64,000 nucleotides of DNA from Sporosarcina sp. FSL K6-2383 (GCF_038618305.1 NZ_CP152017.1:2767501-2831500), one strand, 5' to 3'. Counted from the stretch's first letter, positions 1-9,760 are shown. Notes: a model not told the origin generated them from the letters alone. A program made the numbers and translations.

Positions 1-115
1 TCAAGCAGATGTCCATGTTGCTCGATATGAAATTCTCAATCAGCGCAACAATCCTCCATTCCTCATTGCTCTAGAAAAGATGAAAGACTTTGAGACTGCT
101 AGGCAAGTGGAATAG
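1..115 (+). CDS. C-terminal fragment of unknown protein (5' end outside window)
   Basis: The second frame is open from the window edge to a TAG at 113-115 and encodes the last 37 residues of a protein ending in ETARQVE. It is followed within a few bases by a strong hairpin terminator, which supports a real gene end. The tail is charged and probably helical, with no motif that I recognise. The gene starts outside the window, so no function can be given. Confidence 0.55.
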   Translation, partial: QADVHVARYEILNQRNNPPFLIALEKMKDFETARQVE

Positions 116-120
116 CATAG

Positions 121-160
121 AAAAAAGGTTGTCACGATTTATCAGTGACAACCTTTTTTC
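121..160. terminator. Bidirectional rho-independent terminator
   Basis: A 10-bp stem (GGTTGTCAC paired with GTGACAACC) is flanked by A-run on the left and T-run on the right. It can stop the rightward gene ending at 115 and the leftward SDR gene ending at 163. Confidence 0.85.
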
Positions 161-162
161 AT

Positions 163-885
163 TCAAAAATTTCGAATATCTGCAATCGGACCAACCACTT
201 GAAAATCTTCATTTTCCATAAAGGAAATCAATTTCTCAGCCGTTTGCTCCGCACTACTTAACAGCCCTTGCTCTTTATAATCAATAAACTGCTCAAGTAA
301 GGGAAATGCCTCTTTCTGACTCGCACGAATTGTTTCCTGCATCCCTGTATCGATGATGCCCGGTGCAATCGAGACAATCCTAACAGGATACTCTACATTT
401 TCCTGTTCAAGCGCAACGACTCTTGAAAAATGATCGAGCCCCGCTTTCGTTGTGCAGTAAGTCCCCCAGCCCTCATACGCATTACGACCTGCTCCAGATG
501 ATATGTTGACGATTCGCTTAGGACCTGTAAAATCATTTAGCTTTGCAATAAAAGCATTCGATAAAATCATCGGCGCAGTCAAATTGACAGCCATTGCTGT
601 TATCATTTCGTCAGCACTCACAGACCCTATCAATCCAATTGGATCAACCATACCAGCATTATTAACAAGTGTAAAACTAGTCGCCATCTCACGATTTTCG
701 TCAATTAATGTATCTATCAACTCCACTAGACCTGCTGTTTGTGCCAGATCAGTAGCAATAAAACCCTCTACGTCCGCGGGCACCGTTCTTGCAATCCCTA
801 TTACCTTATTCCCTTTCGATCGAAGCTGTATTGAAAGTTCAAATCCAATCCCTTTCGAAGCACCTGTGACAATAAAAAAATCCAT
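163..885 (-). CDS. SDR family oxidoreductase, YueD-like (benzil reductase type)
   Basis: Classical short-chain dehydrogenase/reductase of 240 residues, likely cytosolic and NADP(H)-dependent. The N-terminal dinucleotide motif TGASKGIG is at residues 7-14, NNAG at 75-78, and the catalytic Ser (S129/S130), Tyr143 and Lys147 (YCTTK) are all present. Length and sequence style resemble Bacillus YueD, a (S)-benzoin-forming benzil reductase; the physiological substrate is unknown. The gene stands alone between the shared terminator at 121-160 and an outward-facing region with no partner gene. Family assignment is firm, substrate assignment is inference. Confidence 0.85.
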   Translation of the reverse strand: MDFFIVTGASKGIGFELSIQLRSKGNKVIGIARTVPADVEGFIATDLAQTAGLVELIDTLIDENREMATSFTLVNNAGMVDPIGLIGSVSADEMITAMAVNLTAPMILSNAFIAKLNDFTGPKRIVNISSGAGRNAYEGWGTYCTTKAGLDHFSRVVALEQENVEYPVRIVSIAPGIIDTGMQETIRASQKEAFPLLEQFIDYKEQGLLSSAEQTAEKLISFMENEDFQVVGPIADIRNF

Positions 886-997
886 TTATCTCTCCCCTTC
901 CACGAGCTTATTTGATTGGTTACTGATACGATTCACTTCCTTCAGTGTACCACTCCAAAAACGGGAATTAAATTAGATAAGCACTCACGGCTTACAT

Positions 998-1031
998 TAA
1001 AAAAACCAACCTCCCCGAAGGGAAGTTGGTA
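998..1031 (-). terminator. Rho-independent terminator of the LysM-3D gene
   Basis: On the minus strand ACCAAC-TTCCC, a TTCG loop and GGGA-GTTGGT form a stem with one mismatch, followed by six T. It lies just downstream of the stop at 1041. Confidence 0.8.
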
Positions 1032-1040
1032 TTGGTTCAT

Positions 1041-1625
1041 TTATTCTAATACTTTAATTTTAACAGATTTACGGCCCCATTTATAAGCTTCAGCTTTGGT
1101 CGGGAAAAAGACATCAATCTTATTCCCTTTGATGGAACCTCCCGTATCTCCAGCGACGGCATAGCCATAACCTTCTACATAAACCTTTGTCCCAAGTTTA
1201 ATAATGTTTGGATCGACAGCAATCACTTTCATATCAGGATTGCTTTTGAGATTAATACCTGTTGCAGTGAGACCCGAGCAGCCATTGCAATTTGCTGTAA
1301 ATGCACTAGCCGACACTGTGAATTCTTTAACCACTTTGTCTGTAGTAGAACGTGACGGTGTCTTTGCCACTGCTTTCGATGTAGTTGCCTGTTTTGCCGT
1401 ATTCCCTTTAGAAACAACAGCTAGCTTCTGGTTCGGATGAATGGTAGTTGACTTCAAGTTGTTCCATGCTTTTAAATTAGTTATGGATATATGATGCTTC
1501 TTTGCAATTCCGAATAACGTATCCCCACTCTTCACTGTATAAGTTGAAGGTGCTGCCCAGCTTTCATTCGCCCCGCTGACCAATAATGCAATCGTAATAA
1601 TGAGTGTTCCAAGAATTTTTCTCAA
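1041..1625 (-). CDS. Secreted LysM and 3D domain cell-wall protein (YocH/YuiC type)
   Basis: 194-residue exported protein. A signal peptide covers about residues 1-24 (hydrophobic core, SWA cleavage). One LysM motif follows at about 28-72 (YTVKSGDTLFGIAKKH), then a Ser/Thr/Lys-rich linker, then a C-terminal 3D domain at about 110-194. The 3D domain has the conserved aspartates in AVDP, AGDTGG and IDVFF. In this family the 3D domain is a lytic transglycosylase-like fold and LysM binds peptidoglycan, so a role in wall turnover is expected. The gene has its own terminator and looks monocistronic. In Bacillus yocH is controlled by WalR; I did not find a convincing WalR site here. Confidence 0.88.
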   Translation of the reverse strand: MRKILGTLIITIALLVSGANESWAAPSTYTVKSGDTLFGIAKKHHISITNLKAWNNLKSTTIHPNQKLAVVSKGNTAKQATTSKAVAKTPSRSTTDKVVKEFTVSASAFTANCNGCSGLTATGINLKSNPDMKVIAVDPNIIKLGTKVYVEGYGYAVAGDTGGSIKGNKIDVFFPTKAEAYKWGRKSVKIKVLE

Positions 1626-1750
1626 GTACTCTACTCCCTGCTTTTTAGTCTATACTTATCTTAGCAGGCTTATATTACAACAATATTACAATCTTCCACC
1701 TTTCCCGTTACAAAAATGGTCGAAATATTACATGAGGGGAATGTACCAGT

Positions 1751-2266
1751 ATGACAAACATTTCTATTCGCAGGGCATACAAAATTGATGCAAAGGACCT
1801 ATCAGACGTACTTACAAAGAGCCAATGGTTTACATATAAGAAACTATACAGTGAGGATTATATTCAAAGGCTTATTGAACAATATTACAATGTGCAACGT
1901 ATTGAGCAGGAAATCGTCTTCATTAGCGAGGAGTGGCACGGTTACTTTATTGCAGAAATGAACGGCAGAATTGTTGGAGCCATTGGGGGTGGGATGAACG
2001 ATGAAACAGCAGGCGAAGTGTATGTACTCTATTTAGATCCTACACTACTGGGTCAAGGTATTGGTACGCGACTGCTTGACTTCTTTACGAAAATCCAAAA
2101 GCACACGTACGGCGCTACAGAACAATGGGTGTCTGTTGCCAAAGGGAATCATTACGGCATTCCTTTTTACGAGTCAAAAGGGTTTATCTTCCATCATGAA
2201 GAATTGGCATACGATACAATCGAAGAAGACCAAGATATTTCTTTGAAATATCGACGTGGAATTTAA
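1751..2266 (+). CDS. GNAT family N-acetyltransferase
   Basis: 171-residue single-domain GNAT protein. The acetyl-CoA binding signature LGQGIGTRLLDFF is at about residues 98-110, preceded by the beta-strand EVYVLYLDP, and followed by the typical FYESKGF motif near 138. The start is ATG with an upstream AGGGGA somewhat far away, so the start is slightly uncertain. It is followed after 27 nt by the VanZ-like gene on the same strand and may be cotranscribed. Substrate cannot be inferred. Confidence 0.85.
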   Translation: MTNISIRRAYKIDAKDLSDVLTKSQWFTYKKLYSEDYIQRLIEQYYNVQRIEQEIVFISEEWHGYFIAEMNGRIVGAIGGGMNDETAGEVYVLYLDPTLLGQGIGTRLLDFFTKIQKHTYGATEQWVSVAKGNHYGIPFYESKGFIFHHEELAYDTIEEDQDISLKYRRGI

Positions 2267-2293
2267 GGTATCTAGCCTAGAAAGGAGAGTATC

Positions 2294-2878
2294 ATGGCTG
2301 CAATCATTGGCTATATTAGTGAAATGATTCCATATATGATTATTGTTTTACCTGTCATTCTTATCTTTCGCTTCCTATATAATAGGCTTCGTGGATTCGG
2401 CAAGCCTCGCCTGCCCCGTGAAATCGGGGTTGTCGGCTTTCTGTTATTTATGACTGCATTATTTTCACAAACGATACTCACATTTTTATATACGGGTCCG
2501 GCTGTTACTCGTACATTTGCGAATATCAATCTTATCCCTTTCAGAGTTTTTCAAGATAATTATTATGCGATAACAGAATTAAATTATTGGCAGCCCTTTA
2601 TCATTAACTTTTTAGGTAATATCTGCATCTTTATCCCGATTGGTTTTATGATTCCATTATTATGGAAAAGGTTCAATCGATTTTGGAAGGTTGCCCTTGC
2701 CGGGCTTGGCATCTCCTTGTTTATTGAAACAATGCAATTGACACAAGCAAGAAGCACAGATATCGATGATTTGTGGCTAAATACATTAGGTAGTATGATT
2801 GGTTATGGGATTTACTCGCTTATAAGAAGACTTTACCCACAATTCGTTGGCAGGTTAACAAAAATCAAACCTTTTTAA
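2294..2878 (+). CDS. VanZ-like family membrane protein
   Basis: 194-residue integral membrane protein with about four to five hydrophobic segments. It carries the VanZ-family hallmarks: INLIPFRVF near residue 77, NFLGNICIFIPIGF near 105, and the ETMQL...ARSTDIDDLWLNTLG block near 152-175. VanZ homologues give low-level teicoplanin tolerance in enterococci, but most Bacillales copies have no known role. A good AAGGAGAG site precedes the ATG. It sits 27 nt after the GNAT gene, probably in the same transcript. Confidence 0.85.
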   Translation: MAAIIGYISEMIPYMIIVLPVILIFRFLYNRLRGFGKPRLPREIGVVGFLLFMTALFSQTILTFLYTGPAVTRTFANINLIPFRVFQDNYYAITELNYWQPFIINFLGNICIFIPIGFMIPLLWKRFNRFWKVALAGLGISLFIETMQLTQARSTDIDDLWLNTLGSMIGYGIYSLIRRLYPQFVGRLTKIKPF

Positions 2879-2958
2879 GCGATATATTGCATATATCAAT
2901 ATCATTCACTTTACTGTATACTAATTACATAATTACTTATACAGGATGGTGATTCACA

Positions 2959-3615
2959 ATGCCGATACCTACAGATCATGCAAAACCGATTCGTATTACT
3001 GCGAAGGAAAATGCATTCAACCAGCTCCAACAATGGATTATTGACGGTACGCTACGAGCTGGCGAAAAACTTAATGATACGGAACTTGCCGAAGCACTAG
3101 GTGTAAGCAGGACGCCAATCCGCGAATCTTTGCAGTTGCTTGAAGTACAAGGCTTCGTAAAAATGTTCCCTGGGAAAGCTACACAAGTAACCGAAGTGGA
3201 TAGGAATTCGATTACAGAACTCCTCCCACCACTGGCTGCATTACAAGCATTGTCTGCCGAACTTGCAATCCCACACCTTACTGATGATGCTATTGCACTT
3301 CTTGAAAGTACAAATGAAGATTTCGCGAAAGCTGTGTATACAAAGGATTACTTTTCCGCCTTGAAAATCGATGAAAAGTTTCATCAAATTGTTGTTGATA
3401 TTGCAGATAATTCCTATATTCTATCAATGGTAGCTTCCCTTCAGGCACATGTTAGGCGATTATTTTTCCACAACTCGATTGTCTTAACGGAACAATCGAT
3501 TGAAGAACATCATAAAATTATCCAATTACTGAAAGAACGCGATGCCCTAACGGTTTCCTCAACGATGCGTGATAATTGGCTACGAGCGATTGATGAATTT
3601 CATTCACTACCTTAA
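2959..3615 (+). CDS. GntR family transcriptional regulator, FCD subfamily
   Basis: 218 residues. The N-terminal winged helix spans about 10-75, with the GntR signature LRAGEKLNDTELAEALGVSRTPIRESLQLLE. The C-terminal all-helical FCD ligand domain spans about 85-210, with the expected D and H metal/ligand residues (DEKFHQIVVDIADN, EEHHKII). FadR-like members sense organic acids. The gene is monocistronic and converges on brnQ through a shared terminator. No neighbouring metabolic gene suggests the target, so the ligand is unknown. Confidence 0.88.
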   Translation: MPIPTDHAKPIRITAKENAFNQLQQWIIDGTLRAGEKLNDTELAEALGVSRTPIRESLQLLEVQGFVKMFPGKATQVTEVDRNSITELLPPLAALQALSAELAIPHLTDDAIALLESTNEDFAKAVYTKDYFSALKIDEKFHQIVVDIADNSYILSMVASLQAHVRRLFFHNSIVLTEQSIEEHHKIIQLLKERDALTVSSTMRDNWLRAIDEFHSLP

Positions 3616-3625
3616 ACTAAAGAGT

Positions 3626-3663
3626 AAAAGCCGGCTTCTCTTCATGAGGAACCGGCTTTTTAT
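3626..3663. terminator. Bidirectional terminator between gntR-type gene and brnQ
   Basis: AAAGCCGG and CCGGCTTT arms with an interrupted inner stem, flanked by A-run and T-run, lie between two convergent genes. Confidence 0.8.
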
Positions 3664-5021
3664 TATACATCTACAGTTGATGTTCTGAACACAAAACGAG
3701 CGAGTACACCGGTGATGACCATGACCACTAGTACCGGCAACAGCCATCCTAGTCCTTCATCATAGAACGGCAATATACGTTCATAAAATGAAACAATCGG
3801 GGACAACCAACCGAAATAATCAATTTCGAGTGATTTACAAAGCGTTTTCAGTCCATCAATGATACTGATCAAGAATGCAACAGCTGTCGCCGCTACATAG
3901 ACAATGCGAGAATGATTAAACAGCGGTGATGTAAACGTTAGAAGCATTAGTACCACTGCCAGTGGATAAAGGAACATCAATACTGGAATTGAATACGTAA
4001 TGATGTTCGCCAATCCGAAATTCGCAATAACGAAACAAAATGTCGTAAAAATCACAACGAATAGTTTGTAGCTAATTTTAGGCATAAGCATATGGAAGTA
4101 TTCTCCACAAGCTGTCATTAAACCAATGGCTGTTGTCAAACAGGCAAGAATAATGACAACTGCCAATAAAACAAGCCCGAATGAACCAAAGTAATGTGAG
4201 GATGCCTCGCTTAAAACAGGACCTCCCGTTTCAAACAGGCCTAATTTTTCCGTACTCGTAGCCCCTAGATAAGCAATCCCAACATAAATGATTGCAAGGA
4301 ATGCAGTTGCAACAGCACCCGTTTTGGCTGTAGCCGTCAATATTCCACGCTTAGATGTCACACCCATCGAATGAAGAACATTAATGACGATAATCCCAAA
4401 AACGAGTGATGCAAGAGCGTCCATCGTGTTATATCCCTCTGTAAATCCTTTCATAAATGCTCCACTTGCGTAAGCTTCCTGCGGTGCTTCAATAGCTCCC
4501 ATCGGCTTCAAAACAACCATCGTAAGCAGTGCAAGAAGAAGGATTATAATACCTGGCGATAATATTTTACCGACTCGATCGACAATTTTCGCTGGATTCA
4601 GAGATAACCATAATGTCAGTCCAAAGAACAATAATGTGAAAATAATGGATGCAATCTGCATATTTTCTTCACTGATAAAAGGAGAAATCCCAATATTAAA
4701 TGCAACCGCACCCGTACGAGGAGCTGCGAAAAATGGCCCGATTGTTAAATAAAGGAGTGACGTAAAAACCACTGCATATGCAGGATGAATTCTACTTGCC
4801 AAGTCCTGTAAATTACGACTCCCTGAGAAGCCCATAGCCAAAATACCGAGGAACGGCAATCCAACTCCCGTAATTAAAAATCCGATGATAGCCGGCCAAA
4901 GATTTGTCCCAGCATACTGTCCAAGCTGTGCAGGGAAAATTAGATTTCCTGCTCCAAAAAACAATGCAAATAACATAACACCAATAACCAAATATGATGA
5001 AAATGCTAATTTCTTCTGCAT
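3663..5021 (-). CDS. brnQ: Branched-chain amino acid transport system II carrier protein
   Basis: 452-residue LIVCS-family sodium-coupled importer of leucine, isoleucine and valine, with about 12 transmembrane helices. The family pattern LFFGAGNLIFPAQLG is near the N-terminus, and the glycine-rich segments GVGLPFLGILAMG and FIEGY..MD-like TEGYNTMDALASLVFG are present. The longest frame starts 42 codons upstream, but an AGGGGGA site eight bases before the ATG at 5021 supports this shorter start. Full family length is about 440-450, so the protein is intact. A CodY-like box lies about 75 nt upstream, consistent with amino-acid-responsive control. Confidence 0.92.
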   Translation of the reverse strand: MQKKLAFSSYLVIGVMLFALFFGAGNLIFPAQLGQYAGTNLWPAIIGFLITGVGLPFLGILAMGFSGSRNLQDLASRIHPAYAVVFTSLLYLTIGPFFAAPRTGAVAFNIGISPFISEENMQIASIIFTLLFFGLTLWLSLNPAKIVDRVGKILSPGIIILLLALLTMVVLKPMGAIEAPQEAYASGAFMKGFTEGYNTMDALASLVFGIIVINVLHSMGVTSKRGILTATAKTGAVATAFLAIIYVGIAYLGATSTEKLGLFETGGPVLSEASSHYFGSFGLVLLAVVIILACLTTAIGLMTACGEYFHMLMPKISYKLFVVIFTTFCFVIANFGLANIITYSIPVLMFLYPLAVVLMLLTFTSPLFNHSRIVYVAATAVAFLISIIDGLKTLCKSLEIDYFGWLSPIVSFYERILPFYDEGLGWLLPVLVVMVITGVLARFVFRTSTVDV

Positions 5022-5093
5022 ACTTTCAGTTCCCCCTTCGATGTCAAATCCGATTACGTTTATGCAATATATTGCCGAGAATAATGATACTAT

Positions 5094-5108
5094 TTTTTTC
5101 TGAAAAAA
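5094..5108. promoter_or_regulatory. Candidate CodY box upstream of brnQ; rest of the 5022-5353 region
   Basis: TTTTTTCTGAAAAAA is a perfect palindrome around its central T and matches 11 of 15 positions of the CodY consensus AATTTTCWGAAAATT. It lies 73 nt upstream of the brnQ start in a very AT-rich leader. BrnQ-type carriers are common CodY targets in Bacillales. Nothing else identifiable is seen in the 330 bases between brnQ and the sbcC terminator. Confidence 0.4.
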
Positions 5109-5352
5109 GCAATATATTTCTGATAACTTTATTTTTTCCCACAACAAAGAATATCCTCATTTACCTCATTGAATACGCCGTTTATTCTGATTATTATCTA
5201 TTTACACATTATTAAATAACTAATAAAACGTTTGTAATTTATGAATCTTCCAAAATCTGAATAGTTTTCTAAATCTAGTTGTTTACTCCGCAATATTCAG
5301 TGCATATAAGCACAATCAAACACTATGTGAACGCGGATTGCTGGGCCGTTCA

Positions 5353-5396
5353 TAAAAAAAGTCCGTCTGCATCGTACAATGTGCAGACGGACTTAC
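5353..5396 (-). terminator. Rho-independent terminator of sbcDC
   Basis: A perfect 13-bp stem, AAGTCCGTCTGCA with its complement, a 9-nt loop, and a T7 tract on the minus strand just after the sbcC stop. Confidence 0.9.
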
Positions 5397-5403
5397 TTGC
5401 TAT

Positions 5404-8400
5404 TCACTTGAGGGTAAACTTCGTTTGACTATGACCTTCCCTCGACTTTTTCACTTCTAGAATAGCTGGGAATGCCGCTTTCAATTCTTCTACGTGTGAG
5501 ATAACGCCAATCATTCTACCCGACTTCTGTAGATCAATCAGTATATCAATCGCTTTGTTCAGAGATTCCTCATCGAGCGAACCAAAGCCTTCATCAATAA
5601 ACATTGTATCAATCGATACGGAACCTTGGAAGCTTTGAATAACATCTGCCATACCAAGTGCTAGACAAAGGGACGCATTGAATTTTTCACCGCCTGACAG
5701 TGTTTTCACATCGCGCATTTGTCCCGTATAGGCATCGTAGACATCAAGCCCTAACCCACTCTGCCTACCCCGAACTTCCTGGCGATCACTGCGTATCAAT
5801 TCGAACTGACCACTCGACATCTCTTTTAGTCGTAAATTTGCGGATTGAATAATTCGCTCCAAATATTCAATTTGAATAAACCGTTCAAACGAGAGGCGTA
5901 ATCCATTATGCCCTCTGACTACATCATATAAATCAGTCACTTTGCCATATTCTTTTTCGAGCGTCGCAACGATTGTCATGGACTCTCCGATTTTCACTTG
6001 TAATTGTGCGGCCTGCTTAGCAAATTCCATCGAGCTATTATATGCCGTCAAAGCCGCTTCATAGGTAGCTTTCAATTCGACTAACGCAAGATCAACTCCA
6101 CTTATATCAATCTTTTCTTTCCCTTCTAGCAGAGACGCAAGCTCTTTCACAGACTCACGAACAGCATAAAACTGTTGTTTAAAGTTCTCAATGTCAGCCT
6201 TTAATTTCATACGTGAAGCTTCGTCCATTTTCGATTCGTGGTAAGCTTGCTCCGTTGGAAACTCAGATTTTTGTAAAGCCTCTACAAATCGTTGCTGTGC
6301 AGTCTGCTGTTTCCCCTCTGTCTCCACAAGCGCCTGTTTCACATGAATTTCAGCTGATTTACTAGTTGTTAGACGCTCTCTACCTTCTTCACGACGTTTT
6401 TGAATCGTCTCCCACGCCGTATCTAACGCTCTTTTTTGTTGGCTGAATGTGGAAATACGTTGTTCTAACACATTCAGCTCTCGAATGTCTTCTGGTATAG
6501 CATTCACTATTTGTTCAAAAAGGGCTTGCTCTTTTTCATAAGATGCCTGACAGTCAAATGCAGCGCGTTCAATGACTGCCTTATTTTGTGCCAATTCTTC
6601 GACCGCTTTGCTCTGCTGCGTTAGCTTGTCCTTCAATTGAACTAGCTCTTGTCTCATCGCACGAAGTGCAGTCACTTCTTGTTCCAACTGCTTTTTCATT
6701 GCATGTAATTTACTACTTTCCGCTTCTACATGTTCAGCATCAACATCAATTTTGACAAGCTCAGTCTTTTTCACCGTTACTTGTTTAAATGAACTGTCAT
6801 AATTCGCTACCGCTGTCCGGTAATGGCTCTCGATACGTGCAAGCTCAGCATTTGCCTTTTCAAGCTCCTCCTTCGTAACCTCGACTTCACCACGATGCGC
6901 TTTCTGTGGATGGTCACTACTCCCGCACACAGGACAAGCTTCTCCATCATGAAGTGTCGCTGCTAATGCGGTCGCTTCGTTCATGAGCCAATCTTGTGCT
7001 AACGTTTCATAGTCTTTTTTAATTTCTGCATACAGGATTTCCTGCTTATTTCGCTCATTATCAAATGTTGTCAGCTGTGTTGCCAGCGCCATAAATTCAT
7101 CAACTAGTCGGCATTTTTCAGTCGTAACCGTCAGTAGTTCAACTCGATCATCCAATACAGTTAGCTTCTTTTCTAATTGCTCTATTTGATTTTTATAGAC
7201 ATCCACTTTGTCTATTTCAAGGGCTGACTTTTCAGTTGTCGCTTGTAACGTTACTTGACGCATCTCCCATTCTTTTTTCAATGTAGCAAGTATCTCTTTT
7301 TTAGAAGCCAACATCGCAACCTGCGGCAATGCGTCCTGTAAACGAATCAAACCCTCCGCCAGCTTTTCACGCTCTGGCTTCTTTTTTTCTTCCATTGTAT
7401 AATGGGCTTCTATTTCTTCTATTTCTTTTGCCACCTGTTGCACCGTGCGAATTGCTTGATTAAGGTGCTCCGTTTTAGCCCCTACTTCTTTCTTCAACTC
7501 CGTAAACTGCATTTCTAATTGTTCAATCGCCACTGCTCGTTCCGCATCCCCAAGTCGCTTCGCTTCTTTTTCTAAAAACGGAACCTGACTCGACAACTCG
7601 GCATATACTGTTTTTCTTTGTACCAACTCATCAAATCGCTCATTTAATCCTTTGGCTGCATGGTATTTTTCGAGCATCCGAGCATGTTGTTCGACCGCTT
7701 GTTCATAATGCTGTTTATCTGTCGTTATTTTTTCATTATAAAATAACTGCTCCGTCTCCAATGCACTCATCACTTGATGATCATTAACGCTAGCATTAGC
7801 CAATACATTAAAAATAGCTGAATCACGCTGTGGCAATAGCGATGGTATCTGCTTCATAAGCCCATCCTTTTGTTGCCTTTCACTCATCAATGCAGCTTGT
7901 GCCTCGTCTTTCTTACTTTTCAACTTATCGACAATTTCACGATACGGCTCTGTTCTAAAAATCTTGCGCATAATCGTTTCTTTATTTTCTGTATCCGAGG
8001 TTAAAAATTTGCGAAACTCTCCTTGTGGCAGCATGACAATTTGGCTAAATTGGGCCTGCGTAAAACCAATGAGCTCTTCAGCCTTCTTATCGATTTCAGA
8101 GACAATTTGACGATCGACAATCGGTATTTCACCGTCAACTGTCACTTCATAAAACTCATAACGAGCGGCAGTTTTTGTTTTATTCCCTTGCTTGATATAG
8201 GGGATTTGACGCAATATGCGATACGTTCGGCTCTGAATGGCAAACAATAGTTCAACCGTTGTTGGCACCGCATCGTCCGCAAAGTCACTACGCATCGCTC
8301 CGCTATCCGTCCGGTCTTCGCCACTCGCTTGTCCATACAATGCAAAGCAAATCCCATCAAAAATGGTCGTTTTCCCAGCACCCGTTGCACCCGAAATGAC

Positions 8401-8493
8401 GAATAAGCGGTTATCCTCCAACTCTCTAAAGTCTACAATTTCTGTTCCTTTATACGGTCCAAATGCCGTCATCTTCAATGTAATAGGCCTCAT
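5404..8493 (-). CDS. sbcC: Exonuclease SbcC, SMC-like ATPase subunit
   Basis: 1029-residue Rad50-type ATPase that with SbcD cleaves hairpins and processes DNA ends. The N-terminal Walker A GATGAGKT is at residues 35-42. Two long coiled coils flank a zinc hook CPVC at 520-523. The C-terminal head carries the ABC signature LSGGEKF at about 930 and Walker B with D-loop (FIDEGFGSLDEES) at about 970. Length is usual for Firmicute SbcC. The start overlaps the sbcD stop by 4 nt (ATGA type), so the two are translationally coupled, and a strong terminator ends the operon. Confidence 0.96.
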   Translation of the reverse strand: MRPITLKMTAFGPYKGTEIVDFRELEDNRLFVISGATGAGKTTIFDGICFALYGQASGEDRTDSGAMRSDFADDAVPTTVELLFAIQSRTYRILRQIPYIKQGNKTKTAARYEFYEVTVDGEIPIVDRQIVSEIDKKAEELIGFTQAQFSQIVMLPQGEFRKFLTSDTENKETIMRKIFRTEPYREIVDKLKSKKDEAQAALMSERQQKDGLMKQIPSLLPQRDSAIFNVLANASVNDHQVMSALETEQLFYNEKITTDKQHYEQAVEQHARMLEKYHAAKGLNERFDELVQRKTVYAELSSQVPFLEKEAKRLGDAERAVAIEQLEMQFTELKKEVGAKTEHLNQAIRTVQQVAKEIEEIEAHYTMEEKKKPEREKLAEGLIRLQDALPQVAMLASKKEILATLKKEWEMRQVTLQATTEKSALEIDKVDVYKNQIEQLEKKLTVLDDRVELLTVTTEKCRLVDEFMALATQLTTFDNERNKQEILYAEIKKDYETLAQDWLMNEATALAATLHDGEACPVCGSSDHPQKAHRGEVEVTKEELEKANAELARIESHYRTAVANYDSSFKQVTVKKTELVKIDVDAEHVEAESSKLHAMKKQLEQEVTALRAMRQELVQLKDKLTQQSKAVEELAQNKAVIERAAFDCQASYEKEQALFEQIVNAIPEDIRELNVLEQRISTFSQQKRALDTAWETIQKRREEGRERLTTSKSAEIHVKQALVETEGKQQTAQQRFVEALQKSEFPTEQAYHESKMDEASRMKLKADIENFKQQFYAVRESVKELASLLEGKEKIDISGVDLALVELKATYEAALTAYNSSMEFAKQAAQLQVKIGESMTIVATLEKEYGKVTDLYDVVRGHNGLRLSFERFIQIEYLERIIQSANLRLKEMSSGQFELIRSDRQEVRGRQSGLGLDVYDAYTGQMRDVKTLSGGEKFNASLCLALGMADVIQSFQGSVSIDTMFIDEGFGSLDEESLNKAIDILIDLQKSGRMIGVISHVEELKAAFPAILEVKKSREGHSQTKFTLK

Positions 8494-9647
8494 CGCTCAA
8501 GCCCCTCCTTGTGCATAACCTCATGAAGTACTTGTGCAAACAGCTCTTCCGTTTCCCCATCCGCCGCTTCGCCCTTCATTTCCTCATAAAATGCTTTAAA
8601 CAGGGCTACATCATCCTGTTTCCCCTGTTCAATCCGTTGCTCGATTTCTGTGTTCCTGGACGGCATGAACATTTTCCGTTCCACATGCATCGCGTTCGGA
8701 TAGACAGACCGAATTTTTTCCATTGGGAATAAAACCGGTGCGTCATCTAGCAATTTAACGAAGACATAATCTTCACTAACTGGATGCACTAAAATGTCCT
8801 CCATCATGCCCTCGACTGTTCGCATATCATGCTGGGGAATCAATTCCCGTTTTTCAACGGTTGCTTGACCTTCAGCATCCAATTCGACTATGAAAAAACC
8901 TTTATTGTGATGTTGCTCTGAAATTGAATATTTCATCGGTGAACCGGCGTAGCGAATGGTTTCATTCAGCACAAAATGCGCCTGATGCAAGTGACCTAAC
9001 GCTGTATAATGAAACGGCTCGAATAACTGGGCTGACACATATTCTGCACCACCAATGGCTAGCGGACGTTCTGAATCACTCGTGTTTGCTTCACTTTCTC
9101 CGTGTGAAGTGACAAATGCATGTCCCACAAAAACATGACGAGCATCTTTATGTAAGTTTCCTTGAATTCCTTCAATTACTTTTTTCATCGCATCGTTATG
9201 ATTTGAAATCTCATCATCACCGTGAAGGTGTTTGACAACGGAGGGGTCTGCAAACGGAACTAGATGAAAGTGGACTTCACCGTGTTCATCCGATAAAACG
9301 ACTGGCTCAATGTCCTTCATCATTTGACCGGCAATATGGTAACCGTTAGCCCGCATTAAGCCACTACCAAAGTTAAGACGTCCAGGGCTATCATGGTTTC
9401 CACCAATCGCAAGAACAGGTATCTTCAGTTCCATAATGATTTTTCCGAGTACTTCGTCCAATAATGCAACCGCTTCGGTTGGGGGTACCGCCCTGTCATA
9501 CAAATCACCCGCAATCACAACTGCATCCGGTTGTTCTTCCTTTATTGCCTCTATAAATTGATCAAGTACATAGCATTGCCCTGCCGTCATATAAACACCT
9601 TGTACAAGCTTACCTAAATGCCAGTCTGCTGTATGAAAAAATTTCAA
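8490..9647 (-). CDS. sbcD: Exonuclease SbcD, Mre11-like nuclease subunit
   Basis: 385-residue metallophosphoesterase nuclease that partners SbcC. Metal-binding motifs are all present: DWHLGK at 8-13, GDLYDR near 48, GNHDSP near 83, GHAF and GHLHQAH further on. The C-terminal capping region, including IEQRIEQGKQDD, is typical. The ATG is preceded by a GGGGAAATGGAAG-like site. It is the first gene of the two-gene sbcDC operon, with a 4-nt overlap to sbcC. Confidence 0.95.
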   Translation of the reverse strand: MKFFHTADWHLGKLVQGVYMTAGQCYVLDQFIEAIKEEQPDAVVIAGDLYDRAVPPTEAVALLDEVLGKIIMELKIPVLAIGGNHDSPGRLNFGSGLMRANGYHIAGQMMKDIEPVVLSDEHGEVHFHLVPFADPSVVKHLHGDDEISNHNDAMKKVIEGIQGNLHKDARHVFVGHAFVTSHGESEANTSDSERPLAIGGAEYVSAQLFEPFHYTALGHLHQAHFVLNETIRYAGSPMKYSISEQHHNKGFFIVELDAEGQATVEKRELIPQHDMRTVEGMMEDILVHPVSEDYVFVKLLDDAPVLFPMEKIRSVYPNAMHVERKMFMPSRNTEIEQRIEQGKQDDVALFKAFYEEMKGEAADGETEELFAQVLHEVMHKEGLER

Positions 9648-9760
9648 CTTCCATTTCCCCTTTCACCGCTCTTTTCTATTATCTACTACTTTACAGGACT
9701 GTGAAGAAAAAATGAATTTGTTCCCCCTCCCTTTCTATTTCCCAACTTATGGTCGGTCTA

